Source of the DNA: Methylobacter sp.
Lineage (GTDB): Bacteria > Pseudomonadota > Gammaproteobacteria > Methylococcales > Methylomonadaceae
Direction of reading: 5' to 3'
DNA length: 64,000 nt
Assembly (NCBI GenBank): GCA_030653985.1
Contig: JAURYJ010000016.1
Location: 56,532-120,531, forward strand
Shown: positions 29,739 through 38,404 of the stretch, one piece after another
Layout: every line of letters starts with the position of its first letter
Position numbering within the stretch: the stretch's first letter is position 1
Position numbers and translations under genes: made by a program
Notes under the pieces: generated by a model
What the model saw: the letters and a program-made list of their open reading frames with translations, nothing else
Told to the model about the DNA's origin: nothing
The model's database searches: none

Positions 29739-31331
29739 TCAATAATACACCCTGAACGACCGCTGTATTTGTTCAAACTCATACAGATAAGGCTGCGCGA
29801 CTTCGTAATTGGCTGCTACAACCAATAAATCATGGGAAAAAACCGAGGTGTTATACCAATTGAAACTGCCTTCTATAACAATGTAATCGTCAATAATGCA
29901 ATATTTGGAATGAATCGGGGAATAAGGCACCGGATGATCGTCTTGTCCATAAACCAGACCTACCGCAATACCGGCATGCTTTAACCGATCTACCGTCGGC
30001 AACAACGGACGGCTCAACTCTTCCCCCATCGGTCGTTCTACACCGATACGACCCTGTCTCGCCAAGTGCCCATTCAGCAAAATATGGACATGAACGCCCC
30101 GGTTTTTGGCATTAATCAGCGCATTGACCACGCTATCGTGATGATCGCCCAGCAAATCGCCGATCAGGAATAACGACACCTTAATCGAATGTCTGGCGCG
30201 GTTAATTTCGGCCAATATCGCATGATGCGGAAGATAGGGCTTGCCGTTCAGCATCACCTGCCGACCAAAGGTATAGAGCAGGTTGAAATGGCTCAACGGG
30301 TCGATGCCGTATTTTTGATTGACGCCGCCCCGCTGGCTTTGAAAAATGTTATCCAGCAACCGACAGATGCCTTTGGAATGAAAGGTCATCCCCGATTCCC
30401 AATTAGCCCACCAGCGATCGAAAGTGATATTGAATGAACCCAATATACTGTCCTCATCATTAAAAATAATGAATTTGGTGTGCATGTCCGGTTCCACTTC
30501 GATCAGGTGATGCTTCGGACTGCAAAACACGCCGATCAATTCAATCCGGGAATGCTTCAAGCGCGCATAGTTTTGGCTGTTGGTCAGGGTCATTTTTCGC
30601 CAATCGACAATGCACTGCACCAAAACCCCCTGCTCGCTGGCGGCTAGCAAATGGGTGGTAAAATCATGGTCGTCGATGCAATCCACGCTGACTTTTATGG
30701 TGCATAAGCGCTCGGGATTCTGGTGCTTACAGCGGATAACCTTGTCGATCAGGTCGTGAATATAACGCTTGGGATGATAAGGATGGTGCTGCTGCCCTTT
30801 GGTGAATTTGGGTACCAGTTGCAAGGCGTCGAAATGATGGTTATACCAATCCACATCGCTCTGCAATTCGCCGGCATTCAGTTCGTAGCTTCGATAATGG
30901 TTGGTCGTCACCCAATCGCCGGTAATCCTTCGATACTGCGGATAGTCGCCCTGAAGCTGCTGCCAGTCCATAAAGATATAGTCGTTCCGGGAGGCGATGG
31001 AATGCTCGTCCAGATGCACAATAAAGGCGAACTTGACACAGTTGATCTGGCCGAAGTTGCTGGAAAACGGATGGATATAAAAATCCCGAGTGCAACGTTT
31101 GTGATGATTCCATTGAATATCATAGGCGTCGGTATCGACTATATACGTTTCGCAGATCGCATCGCGATAGACCTTTAGGATAACTTTTACATTGGCCTGA
31201 ACGCCGTAAAACACATCGAAATCTATTTTTCCCCAGCGGATATAGAATTTGTCGTTGAAGTCGTTCACTCTTTGAAAAGAGCCGCCCAGGTTTCCATGAG
31301 TGGGCGAGGCGTAATGTTCTGCTATCTGCAT
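29739..31331 (-). CDS. Phospholipase D-like protein with one altered HKD motif
   Basis: A 530-residue protein with two PLD-type motifs. The C-terminal one, HSKYCIIDD...EGSFNW, fits HxK(x)4D(x)6GS. The first, HTKFIIFNDED...GSFN, has Asn in place of Asp. The N-terminal 150 residues look like a beta domain without a recognised family. PLD-fold enzymes cleave phosphodiesters in lipids or nucleic acids; the substrate here is unknown. The ATG at 31331 has GGAG nearby. No signal peptide is seen. Next upstream on the same strand is an EEP-fold protein with starch-binding-like modules, so the two may act together. Confidence 0.8.
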   Translation of the reverse strand: MQIAEHYASPTHGNLGGSFQRVNDFNDKFYIRWGKIDFDVFYGVQANVKVILKVYRDAICETYIVDTDAYDIQWNHHKRCTRDFYIHPFSSNFGQINCVKFAFIVHLDEHSIASRNDYIFMDWQQLQGDYPQYRRITGDWVTTNHYRSYELNAGELQSDVDWYNHHFDALQLVPKFTKGQQHHPYHPKRYIHDLIDKVIRCKHQNPERLCTIKVSVDCIDDHDFTTHLLAASEQGVLVQCIVDWRKMTLTNSQNYARLKHSRIELIGVFCSPKHHLIEVEPDMHTKFIIFNDEDSILGSFNITFDRWWANWESGMTFHSKGICRLLDNIFQSQRGGVNQKYGIDPLSHFNLLYTFGRQVMLNGKPYLPHHAILAEINRARHSIKVSLFLIGDLLGDHHDSVVNALINAKNRGVHVHILLNGHLARQGRIGVERPMGEELSRPLLPTVDRLKHAGIAVGLVYGQDDHPVPYSPIHSKYCIIDDYIVIEGSFNWYNTSVFSHDLLVVAANYEVAQPYLYEFEQIQRSFRVYY

Positions 31332-31373
31332 AGGTTTATCTCCATGGTAAAGGTATTATTATCTACCTCATGC

Positions 31374-31398
31374 CGGACGGGATTTGAAACCCCGTCCG
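31374..31398. repeat. Small palindrome CGGACGGG/CCCGTCCG
   Basis: Eight-base perfect arms around a nine-base loop in the spacer upstream of the PLD-like gene. Confidence 0.5.
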
Positions 31399-31431
31399 TA
31401 ATATTTACATCTATAAAACGTGAAAGTGCAG

Positions 31432-31500
31432 CAGGAGTGCAGGCTTCGCCTAAAGCGCCTACTTTTGGTGCTTGCATAGCAGGCGAAGCCTGCACTCCTG
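31432..31500. repeat. Long inverted repeat with 20-base arms
   Basis: Arms at 31432-31451 and 31481-31500 are perfect reverse complements (CAGGAGTGCAGGCTTCGCCT on the left). The 29-base loop contains GCGCCTACTTTTGGTGC, the block also found in repeat copy A. It sits directly after the EEP gene and may end its transcript. Confidence 0.75.
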
Positions 31501-31509
31501 CCTTTCACC

Positions 31510-33018
31510 TCAGATCTTAGGCTCAAAGGTCATCAAATACCCGCAATGATCGGAAACCCGGCCATAATCCTGCTCGGTAAACAAAACCGTCGCCGACGTG
31601 ACCTGCAGCTCGCTGGTTTTATTCAAAAATATATAATCAATACGATAATCGTCGCTCAGATAATCTTGCCAGTAAGGATCGTTAACTCTGAAGATCTTTT
31701 CAAACACGCCGTGCGAATTGGCCGCCAGATACTGATCGTCATATTGGTGGGCATCGGCAACCAGATGATAGCCTGTCGATCCGGCAGTAATATTAAAATC
31801 ACCGCACAGCAGCGTGGCGCAAACCTGCGCCGTCTGTTTAGCCTTGGCCCACTCGCACAATCGATTAAACTGCTCGGCAAAGCCGTCTTCCCACCAGCTT
31901 AAATGCGCCGAAAAAACATTAACCCGCCCGATATAAGGCACCTTGATTTGTGCCATGACCACTTTTCTGGAATGAATACTGTAAACGTCATGGCTATCCG
32001 ACACATACTGGGCTTCCTGTTTGAGCAATGGAAATTTGCTTAAAATGGCAACGCCTTCGCGGTACTTGGCAAAGCCCAGATGCGCCCAGTCGGTATGGAT
32101 ATGATACGGCGCAGCCAAGCGATCATTGATGATTTTGGCGGAATTGGACTCCCAGTCCCCCGCCCCGTCATTCCAAAGTTCAGCCACTTCCTGTAGACAG
32201 ACAACGTCAATAGCCAGGTCATTAATCGCCTTGGCTATTTGGGAAAACTTATCATCCTGATTATCTTCCTGATAACAATGCAGATTAAGAATCAACACTT
32301 TCAGCGGCTCGTGGCTAAGCGAGTAGTTTTTGCCGTAGTTATTGTCCCAAAAAACCTGGCCGTTGCGTTCAACGGAGATGCTGTATTGCAAGCGAAAAGC
32401 CTGACCTATTCTAAGCCAGCCTTTCCAGATTGCAACACCGTACTGATTGGGGTTTCTGGCATTGCTGAGCGCCTCTTTATCCCAGTAGTTTCTTTTAAAA
32501 TGACAGGCGGTTTTATGGCTATGCCGCCAGTTATTGGTCGTCCAGTGTAGGGTTACCTTGTCGGCATCGCTGAATTTATCCACCGCCACCGTGATCGGAA
32601 TGTTTTTTTGCCCGTCATCCAGCATGGTCGTAAAGCCGATGTTTAAAACCGGCGCCGGGCAAACTATCTTGATACCCGAATCAGCCTGACTGGAATAATT
32701 TGCGCCCTGTCGGTTATCCCAATGCTCGCCCGCCGAACTCTGATAGCGCAATCCGAAGCGGATATTGCCGGGCAGCGAATGAGCCGGACTGAGCTTGAAA
32801 TGGATTTGGGCCTGCCAATATTCCTGATCATGTTCCAGTTTGCTATGAAAGCTTGCAGGCAGGGTTTGCCATACGCCGTCTTCACCCGACCAGAGCACAT
32901 CAATCCGTTTATCGTAACTGACGTTTTCCACCCGCATAAAAAAACCCAGCGTCTGTTGAACGTTGGTTTTTTTACGGGTAATCACATTTTCAACATACAG
33001 CAGTTGGATTTTGGCCAA
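31510..33018 (-). CDS. Endonuclease/exonuclease/phosphatase-fold protein with two CBM21-like modules
   Basis: A 502-residue protein of three parts. Residues about 10-115 and 125-240 each look like a CBM21-type starch-binding module and each ends in the signature HWDNRQGANY or FWDNNYGKNY. Residues about 245-500 are an EEP domain with all catalytic motifs: LNLHC (Asn), CLQEV (Glu), SAHLSWW (His), CGDFNI (Asp, Asn), RIDYIF (Asp) and SDH. The start is TTG with GGAG seven bases upstream. No signal peptide is seen, so it acts in the cytoplasm. Its place among glycogen genes suggests a phosphatase or phosphodiesterase working on glycogen-bound phosphate; this is inference. Confidence 0.8.
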   Translation of the reverse strand: MAKIQLLYVENVITRKKTNVQQTLGFFMRVENVSYDKRIDVLWSGEDGVWQTLPASFHSKLEHDQEYWQAQIHFKLSPAHSLPGNIRFGLRYQSSAGEHWDNRQGANYSSQADSGIKIVCPAPVLNIGFTTMLDDGQKNIPITVAVDKFSDADKVTLHWTTNNWRHSHKTACHFKRNYWDKEALSNARNPNQYGVAIWKGWLRIGQAFRLQYSISVERNGQVFWDNNYGKNYSLSHEPLKVLILNLHCYQEDNQDDKFSQIAKAINDLAIDVVCLQEVAELWNDGAGDWESNSAKIINDRLAAPYHIHTDWAHLGFAKYREGVAILSKFPLLKQEAQYVSDSHDVYSIHSRKVVMAQIKVPYIGRVNVFSAHLSWWEDGFAEQFNRLCEWAKAKQTAQVCATLLCGDFNITAGSTGYHLVADAHQYDDQYLAANSHGVFEKIFRVNDPYWQDYLSDDYRIDYIFLNKTSELQVTSATVLFTEQDYGRVSDHCGYLMTFEPKI

Positions 33019-33117
33019 ATTTTGTCTCCGTTATTGCTACCCTGAAACTCAGGTCAAAAGGAAAGATAGGATTCCGGGTATGCCGTGCGTACCCTATGTA
33101 CCGCAGGACGTCTGAGC

Positions 33118-33180
33118 GTCACTGCCATTAAGTTATTCGCGCTTTTGAACACCTATTGCGCGAATAAATTCGCGCCCACA
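33118..33180. repeat. REP-like element (GCGCGAAT/ATTCGCGC type)
   Basis: A GTCACTGCCATTAAGTTA block at 33118-33135 is followed by ATTCGCGC and then by the perfect palindrome GCGCGAATAAATTCGCGC at 33158-33175 and CCACA. The palindrome recurs at 47273, and the first block near 13.66 and 61.79 kb. Confidence 0.7.
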
Positions 33181-33236
33181 GCATTCAACCCTAACTATTG
33201 GGTAGCGACGTCATAGCAAAGGAACGACGCAATATC

Positions 33237-34889
33237 TTAAGACCGGGCAGGTTTAAAACCCATCCTTACATTTGAGGGATTGTAATCCCGAAAATCAATA
33301 TCCGGAAAAATATTATCCATGATCTCCAGCGCCGTCAAATAACGCTCATTGAGCCTATTCTTGCGAAAACAGTCATGTAAATAGTTAAATCTGGCCAGAT
33401 GATCGGTAACGCGTTTATTCGCATAGTCGATAGTCGTCCCCGATTTCATGATAAACGGCCAATCAGAAGCCTGCGCCAGCAAAATCGATCTAGCAGCCTG
33501 GTTCAAGGCCCGCGTCTGTATCGGAGTCAGCGTTAAGCCCTGAACATCGTGCGCGATTTTTTCCATCTGCAATTCGGCCTTGTGCAGCAAGGGGTAAATC
33601 CAGGCATTGGTTTCATTGATCCAGTAACTGGAATAGCCTTGATCGCCCCAAGTTGATGCAGCGGGTGTAGCTACCTGCGGTGACGGCTGTTGCTTTAAAT
33701 AATCTCCGCAACTGCTTAGTTGAACGCCGCCGACGCTTTCGCTTGCCAATCTCAACACCCATTCCAGCCAATAAGCCCCTTCGAACCACCAATGACCAAA
33801 CAGTTCCGCATCGTAAGGCGCAACGATAATCGGTTGTCGACCATCGTCCATCGTAGCGGCAAGCCGATCGATCTGACGCTGACGTTTATCGACAAAATCC
33901 TGGGCATGTTCACGCGCTTTTACTAATGCCTGTCTCGGATTGTAAATCTCCTTAGGCCGGTTCTCGCCGGTCACCCGATGGTATTTAATGCCGGTGTTGA
34001 TACGGGTTTTTCCGTCGAGAATATAAGGCGCGATATAATCCAACTCCCGCTCAAAACCGATATCGCTATAGTATTCGCGGTAATCGAAATCTCCCGGATA
34101 GCCTTCCTGAGAACTCCAGACCTGCCGCGATGATTCGGGATCGCGCGCAAATGCTGCAACACCGTTGCCGCAGGCTATCGGCGCATAAACGCCATGACGA
34201 GGGGGCGAACTGGCATCCATAACGCCATGGCTATCGACAAAAAAATAGGCGATACCCGCATCGGCCAGCACCGTCTCAAGACCTGGATAATAGGCGCATT
34301 CAGGCAGCCAAAATCCAGTCGGCGCACTGCCCGTTGCCGCTTTAAACATGGCGATACCGGTATTTATCTGGTTGCGGACTGCGGTTTCGCTGACACTCAA
34401 CAGCGGCAAGAAACCGTGAGTCGCGGCTGTCGTGATCAGCTCAAGCTTACCGGTGCTTTGGTGTTTTTTAAAAGCCGCCAATAAATCGCCTTGATAGCGA
34501 TCCTGATAAGTACTTAACGCGTTTAGATAAAAGCGGCGATAGAGTCGCGCTAATTTTTGATACTCCGGCTGCTTGCGGGTTCTGATAATTTCCTTTTCAG
34601 CCAACTCCAGCCGACTGTGCAAATAGCTCAGATAGCGTGTTTGCAGCAAGTCGTCGCGCAGCATAGATATCAGCGTCGGCGACAACGACAGCGTCAGCCG
34701 GTAATCGACGTTATCCGTGTGTAAACGGTCGAGTACGCCGATCAGCGGCAGATAGCATTCGGTCATGGCTTCGAACAGCCAGTTTTCCTCAAAAAAACTG
34801 TCATGTTCAGGATGACGCACATAGGGAAGATGCGCGTGCAGAATAATGCTCAGGAGTCCTTGCCCGGAACGCGGTAAGCTTGTTGTCAT
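33237..34889 (-). CDS. GH57 alpha-glucan branching-type enzyme
   Basis: A 550-residue GH57 protein of the DUF1957 branching-enzyme branch. Motif 1 is HAHLPYVRHPE (18-28), motif 2 is THGFLPLL (157-164), the nucleophile Glu197 lies in FWLPECAYYPG, and the acid/base Asp360 lies in APYDAELFGHWW. Catalytic residues are intact, in contrast to the GH57 pseudogene at 21.5-22.3 kb. The ATG at 34889 overlaps the stop of the upstream DUF4912 gene by four bases (ATGA), so the two are translationally coupled; the frame is open to 34934. With glgB nearby, the cell has two kinds of branching enzyme. Confidence 0.9.
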   Translation of the reverse strand: MTTSLPRSGQGLLSIILHAHLPYVRHPEHDSFFEENWLFEAMTECYLPLIGVLDRLHTDNVDYRLTLSLSPTLISMLRDDLLQTRYLSYLHSRLELAEKEIIRTRKQPEYQKLARLYRRFYLNALSTYQDRYQGDLLAAFKKHQSTGKLELITTAATHGFLPLLSVSETAVRNQINTGIAMFKAATGSAPTGFWLPECAYYPGLETVLADAGIAYFFVDSHGVMDASSPPRHGVYAPIACGNGVAAFARDPESSRQVWSSQEGYPGDFDYREYYSDIGFERELDYIAPYILDGKTRINTGIKYHRVTGENRPKEIYNPRQALVKAREHAQDFVDKRQRQIDRLAATMDDGRQPIIVAPYDAELFGHWWFEGAYWLEWVLRLASESVGGVQLSSCGDYLKQQPSPQVATPAASTWGDQGYSSYWINETNAWIYPLLHKAELQMEKIAHDVQGLTLTPIQTRALNQAARSILLAQASDWPFIMKSGTTIDYANKRVTDHLARFNYLHDCFRKNRLNERYLTALEIMDNIFPDIDFRDYNPSNVRMGFKPARS

Positions 34890-35500
34890 ACTTGTTTGTT
34901 GATGCCTAAGCCTGAGGCATTTTTGCCCTGGCAATAGCTGAAGTCTTGATGATCTTGATGCCAGGCCGTCCTAAGCGGGGCATGAATAATGTTCGACTGG
35001 GCAATAGCGATAAAACCGTCGTCTGCGCCCCATTTGCCTATGGCGGCTGAATAAGCTGTTTCATTAACCGGACTGGGCAAGGACACTTGTTGTTGATTCA
35101 TCGGATTATCGATGGCGACGTCGAACCATGATACCGTCTCGGCAGATGCCTCTTCGTCGTCGGATTGCGAATAAATTCGTAAGGTGAGTTGATCATTATC
35201 CTGTGTAGAAACTTCCCGATCCCCCGCCAAATACCAACACGCATAAAGGTGTCCGGGATCGACCGGCAAAAGCATCAGCTCAGGAATATGGCAAGATGGC
35301 TTTGGTGCAAAATCCCGACCGATTTCCTCGCCAATATCCCATAGTTCCCTGGGCGAAAGCCTGATTTTTTCGTCGGGTTCCGTCGCCGGACTTGAAAAGC
35401 ATGGCGTAAAATTCCGACTGATTTCCTGACTGATTTCAAGCATATCTTTCGCCGAAAGATTCATTTTGGAATTATACTTTGCCTGCAAAAGCGTCATCAC
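34886..35500 (-). CDS. DUF4912 domain protein
   Basis: A 204-residue protein whose DUF4912 domain begins at ELMLLPVDPGHLYACWYL. DUF4912 genes are often found next to GH57 genes, as here, and a role as a carbohydrate-handling helper has been suggested only by that linkage. The N-terminus holds two copies of a helix motif: LSAKDMLEISQEISRNF and LSPRELWDIGEEIGRDF, about 36 residues apart. Such short repeats could bind a partner. The gene ends in a four-base overlap with the GH57 start. Confidence 0.8.
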   Translation of the reverse strand: MMTLLQAKYNSKMNLSAKDMLEISQEISRNFTPCFSSPATEPDEKIRLSPRELWDIGEEIGRDFAPKPSCHIPELMLLPVDPGHLYACWYLAGDREVSTQDNDQLTLRIYSQSDDEEASAETVSWFDVAIDNPMNQQQVSLPSPVNETAYSAAIGKWGADDGFIAIAQSNIIHAPLRTAWHQDHQDFSYCQGKNASGLGINKQV

Positions 35501-35891
35501 CAGCCCTAAACGTTACGATTACCCTGTACTAAAATTCTTCCATACGCTTAATGCATTATTCTTAGGCTATCTTTTCATAGGCCGCCTTGGAAGTTAAGCG
35601 CATTTAAGTATACGGAGTAAATTCCACAGGGTCTAGTACTGTATGAGCCCACAATTAGCGGTGTTGCACAGCTTAGAAGGCGTCTACTTTTGGTTTTCGT
35701 GGATCAATTGATTTTTTGGGTTCAGGCGATACGCTAGCAATGCGCCGGTTACATGGGTAACGACATCGGTCTGAAAGTCATTTTCGTATTGGACATCGGT
35801 CACATAGGCCTTAGCGCTCAGCTTGCAGCACAAGGCTGCAAGCTGAGCGACTTCCGAGGAAATTATCTTGAGTTAGCGGCTTATAGCAATA
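35501..35891. repeat. Gap with a perfect 14-base hairpin
   Basis: This stretch of about 390 bases has no convincing gene. At 35816-35829 GCTCAGCTTGCAGC is followed by ACAAG and then its exact reverse complement at 35835-35848. A GCGTCTACTTTTGGTTTT block near 35678 matches the repeat block seen at 31.46 kb. An open frame on + (35753-35968) runs through the hairpin into the SLATT gene and is not believed. Confidence 0.6.
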
Positions 35892-36407
35892 CTATTCGGC
35901 TGATACCTGATAATTATCTTCATGGGCTGAAGATGAAGATACCGTTTCTGCTTCTGATTCCTGTTTGAACTTGTTCGCTATGTTGGGCGCCTCAAGATTC
36001 AACTCGTCCCAACGTTCACGCAATTTGTCACACCACTCTCCTAAAGCCGCCTCATCTTTGGGCGGAATGGCAAGTAATTGATCTATCCCGTTGAACAAAG
36101 CCTGATAGCGGGCACTGGCGTTGCGGTGATTTTCCGCCTGCTCGGAATACTTAAGAAATGTTTGTAGTGAGGCCAATATCGCCAGCAGCAAGGTAAGTAA
36201 GCCGAACAGCATCTTCACCCACAAAACAACATCCTGATTGATAGTGAAAAAGATATAAGAGGCGATCAACATAGCGATAATAATACATGGAATACCGAGG
36301 ACGTAATTCAACAAGCGAATCTTGGTGGATAACACATAATGTGTGCGCATCATTATTCTTAATTCATCCCGCCAGGATTTCAATAGCTGTTTCTGTTCTA
36401 TTTTCAT
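35892..36407 (-). CDS. SLATT-domain two-TM protein
   Basis: A 171-residue protein with two transmembrane segments at about 34-54 and 61-83, followed by a long helical region (YSEQAENHRNASARYQALFN). This is the layout of SLATT proteins, which are predicted membrane effectors in nucleotide-signalled conflict systems but also occur alone. The ATG at 36407 has AGAGGA upstream. No nucleotidyltransferase or SLOG gene is nearby. A K+ channel gene lies just upstream on the same strand, so a joint membrane function is conceivable. Confidence 0.7.
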   Translation of the reverse strand: MKIEQKQLLKSWRDELRIMMRTHYVLSTKIRLLNYVLGIPCIIIAMLIASYIFFTINQDVVLWVKMLFGLLTLLLAILASLQTFLKYSEQAENHRNASARYQALFNGIDQLLAIPPKDEAALGEWCDKLRERWDELNLEAPNIANKFKQESEAETVSSSSAHEDNYQVSAE

Positions 36408-36575
36408 AAGTAATTCCTCTTAGGGCAATGGCAAAAGCCTAATAACCAACTGAAAAATCGGCTAAAAGGTAAAAAATGGCAGTTATTGTCGGCAAAATAA
36501 AAGACGCAAACACAAATAAATCATACCTAAGGCATAGACACTAAACAACTGCAGAAAATACCTATATTAGCCTGA

Positions 36576-37430
36576 TTAGCCTGATTTTTTTCCGGCCAAC
36601 CGGGGTAACTCCGTTCCACAAATACGACAATAGTTTGCTTCCATTTCATGCCCGATTTTTCGGCATTTCGAACAAACCCTTTCGTCAACACGAGTATTTT
36701 TCCGCTTCATTTCCTGGGATAATTCCGCCGTGAATATGCCGGTTGGCACCGCGATGATAGCGTAACCGCTTATCATAACCACTGCCGAGAGGGCGCGCCC
36801 CAGATCGGTTTGAGGCGTGATGTCGCCAAAACCCACCGTGGTCAAGGTCACCACCGCCCAGTAAATGCTTACCGGTATGTTGGCAAAGCCATGTTCAGGA
36901 CCTTCGATCAAATACATGGCCGACCCAAAAATCACCAACAACGTGGAAATAGTGAACATAAATATAGTGATTTTGAGCCGACTGGCCATCAAGGCGTTGA
37001 TTAGCAGATTGGACTGATTGATAAAACGGACCAGCTTCAACACCCGAAATATCCGTAAAACTCTCAGGATGCGGATGACTTGGAGGTAATGTGAATCGGA
37101 TATAAAAATACCGAGATAGGAAGGAACGAGAGCCAATAAATCGATAAGGCCGTAGAAACTGATGATGTATTTGATTGGCCTGTGTATGCAGAAAATCCGA
37201 AGGATATACTCGACAGTGAATAACGCCGTGAACACCCATTCTGCAGTAGCCAGTTGCTCCTCATACCGCTGACTAATGTCAGCGACACTGTCCAAGGTAA
37301 TCGTTAAAACACTGATCAGAATTAAGATCATCAGCGCAATATCGAAGCCCTTCCCCGCCGGGGTATTGGCCTGATAAATAACCTGGTACAAGGTGTGCCG
37401 CAATTTTTCTATACGTGTGCGCGTACTCAT
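36576..37430 (-). CDS. Voltage-gated-type potassium channel with zinc ribbon
   Basis: A six-TM channel subunit of 284 residues. The voltage-sensor-like S4 carries regularly spaced arginines and lysines (RILRVLRIFRVLKLVRF, 120-136). The selectivity filter is TTVGFGD (197-203), which selects K+. A C-terminal zinc ribbon is formed by Cys253, Cys256, Cys268 and Cys271 (CSKC...CRIC), replacing the usual RCK domain. The start has AGGAGGA upstream. It works as a tetramer in the inner membrane. Confidence 0.88.
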   Translation of the reverse strand: MSTRTRIEKLRHTLYQVIYQANTPAGKGFDIALMILILISVLTITLDSVADISQRYEEQLATAEWVFTALFTVEYILRIFCIHRPIKYIISFYGLIDLLALVPSYLGIFISDSHYLQVIRILRVLRIFRVLKLVRFINQSNLLINALMASRLKITIFMFTISTLLVIFGSAMYLIEGPEHGFANIPVSIYWAVVTLTTVGFGDITPQTDLGRALSAVVMISGYAIIAVPTGIFTAELSQEMKRKNTRVDERVCSKCRKIGHEMEANYCRICGTELPRLAGKKSG

Positions 37431-37588
37431 AAATAATAATTCCTCCTATCAATTTGGCCTGACATTCTACCGGTTTTGGTTTCTTGGGTGCTTTTTGAGC
37501 TTTTGGTGTGAAATTAGCACAGCATTCTTCTGATTAGGATAATTGCAAAAATATTGATACTATACCTTTTGCTTATTATATTTCTCTT

Positions 37589-38011
37589 ATGCATTCTAAA
37601 TTCGGTTTTTTAAGCTACGAAATCAGCCACGTCATTCGTCAGCGCTTTAACAAGGAAGCGGAAAATATCGGCTTGACTCATGCCCAATGGCGAGCTTTGG
37701 TACATCTGTCCAACAACGAAAACTGTCGCCAAATTGATCTGGCCGACATCCTCGAAATCAAACCGATTACGCTGGTAAGGCAGATCGACTTGCTGGAAGA
37801 GGCGGGACTGGTTCGACGTAATAAGGACAGTGAGGACCGGCGCGCTTATCGTCTGGAACTCATGCCCAAGGCGCACGCCGTCATGCAGGAACTCTGGGAA
37901 ATCGCCGATGCAGTGGAAGCGGAGGTGCTTAAAACCTTAACACCACAAGAACAACAACAGATGACCGCGTTGCTGGAGCGCATTAAAACCAGCATGAGCG
38001 AAACTATCTGA
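37589..38011 (+). CDS. MarR family transcriptional regulator
   Basis: A winged-helix repressor of 140 residues. The recognition region reads LADILEIKPITLVRQIDLLEEAGLVRR (only its ends LADILEIK and EAGLVRR are key), followed by the wing DSEDRRAYRL, both typical of MarR proteins. The effector is unknown. It is transcribed towards a broken small membrane-protein gene, then sulP and usp, and may control them. It diverges from the channel gene. Confidence 0.9.
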   Translation: MHSKFGFLSYEISHVIRQRFNKEAENIGLTHAQWRALVHLSNNENCRQIDLADILEIKPITLVRQIDLLEEAGLVRRNKDSEDRRAYRLELMPKAHAVMQELWEIADAVEAEVLKTLTPQEQQQMTALLERIKTSMSETI

Positions 38012-38027
38012 TTAATGAAATTGGATA

Positions 38028-38321
38028 GTGAAAAGCTTGCATAAACCTAAGCGGATAATCCGTTTTTTCACGAAGCTGACCAACGGCGGATTGTGTTGCG
38101 GACAGGCTAATGAAACCGACCGGCAAATGCTGACCCGAGTCGGCAAACAGTTCGTGGTGTTATTCCTTATCATTACCTTGTCTGATGATCTTCTCGATTT
38201 ACTACTCGGAACACTGCATTCTATTTTTGAATGAATACATCTGCTTTTCGAGCTTATCGAAGGATTCATTGAAGAAATTCTCGAACACAGCCTCAAAGCC
38301 GCCCAAACAATGCCTCCTTAG
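38028..38321 (+). pseudogene. Small membrane protein interrupted by an in-frame UGA
   Basis: The frame from the GTG at 38028 encodes a protein with a hydrophobic segment (QFVVLFLIITL) up to TGA at 38232. The same frame continues after this stop with IHLLFELIEGFIEEILEHSL, an amphipathic continuation that fits the part before it, and ends at 38321. A single TGG-to-TGA change would explain this; the complete protein would have 97 residues plus stop. The family is not named. It lies between marR and sulP on the same strand. Confidence 0.55.
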
Positions 38322-38361
38322 CATTCCCTGCCATCGCTCGAATAATTTTTTTTGCTTCTTT

Positions 38362-38387
38362 AGCTATGTTTTGGCATAGCTTTTTTT
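38362..38387 (+). terminator. Terminator before sulP
   Basis: AGCTATG pairs with CATAGCT around a six-base loop, followed by seven T. It ends 17 bases before the sulP start, so sulP expression needs read-through or an internal start. Confidence 0.7.
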
Positions 38388-38404
38388 AAATTTATAGGAT
38401 TGAC

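Noticed and set aside
35753..35968. Open frame on + with a plausible hydrophobic tail
   Set aside because: Runs through a perfect hairpin and into the 3' end of the SLATT gene on the other strand; no ribosome-binding site.
35892..36407. CBASS or other nucleotide-signalled defence system around the SLATT gene
   Set aside because: No nucleotidyltransferase, SLOG or peptidase partner in the neighbourhood; the adjoining genes are a channel and metabolic genes.
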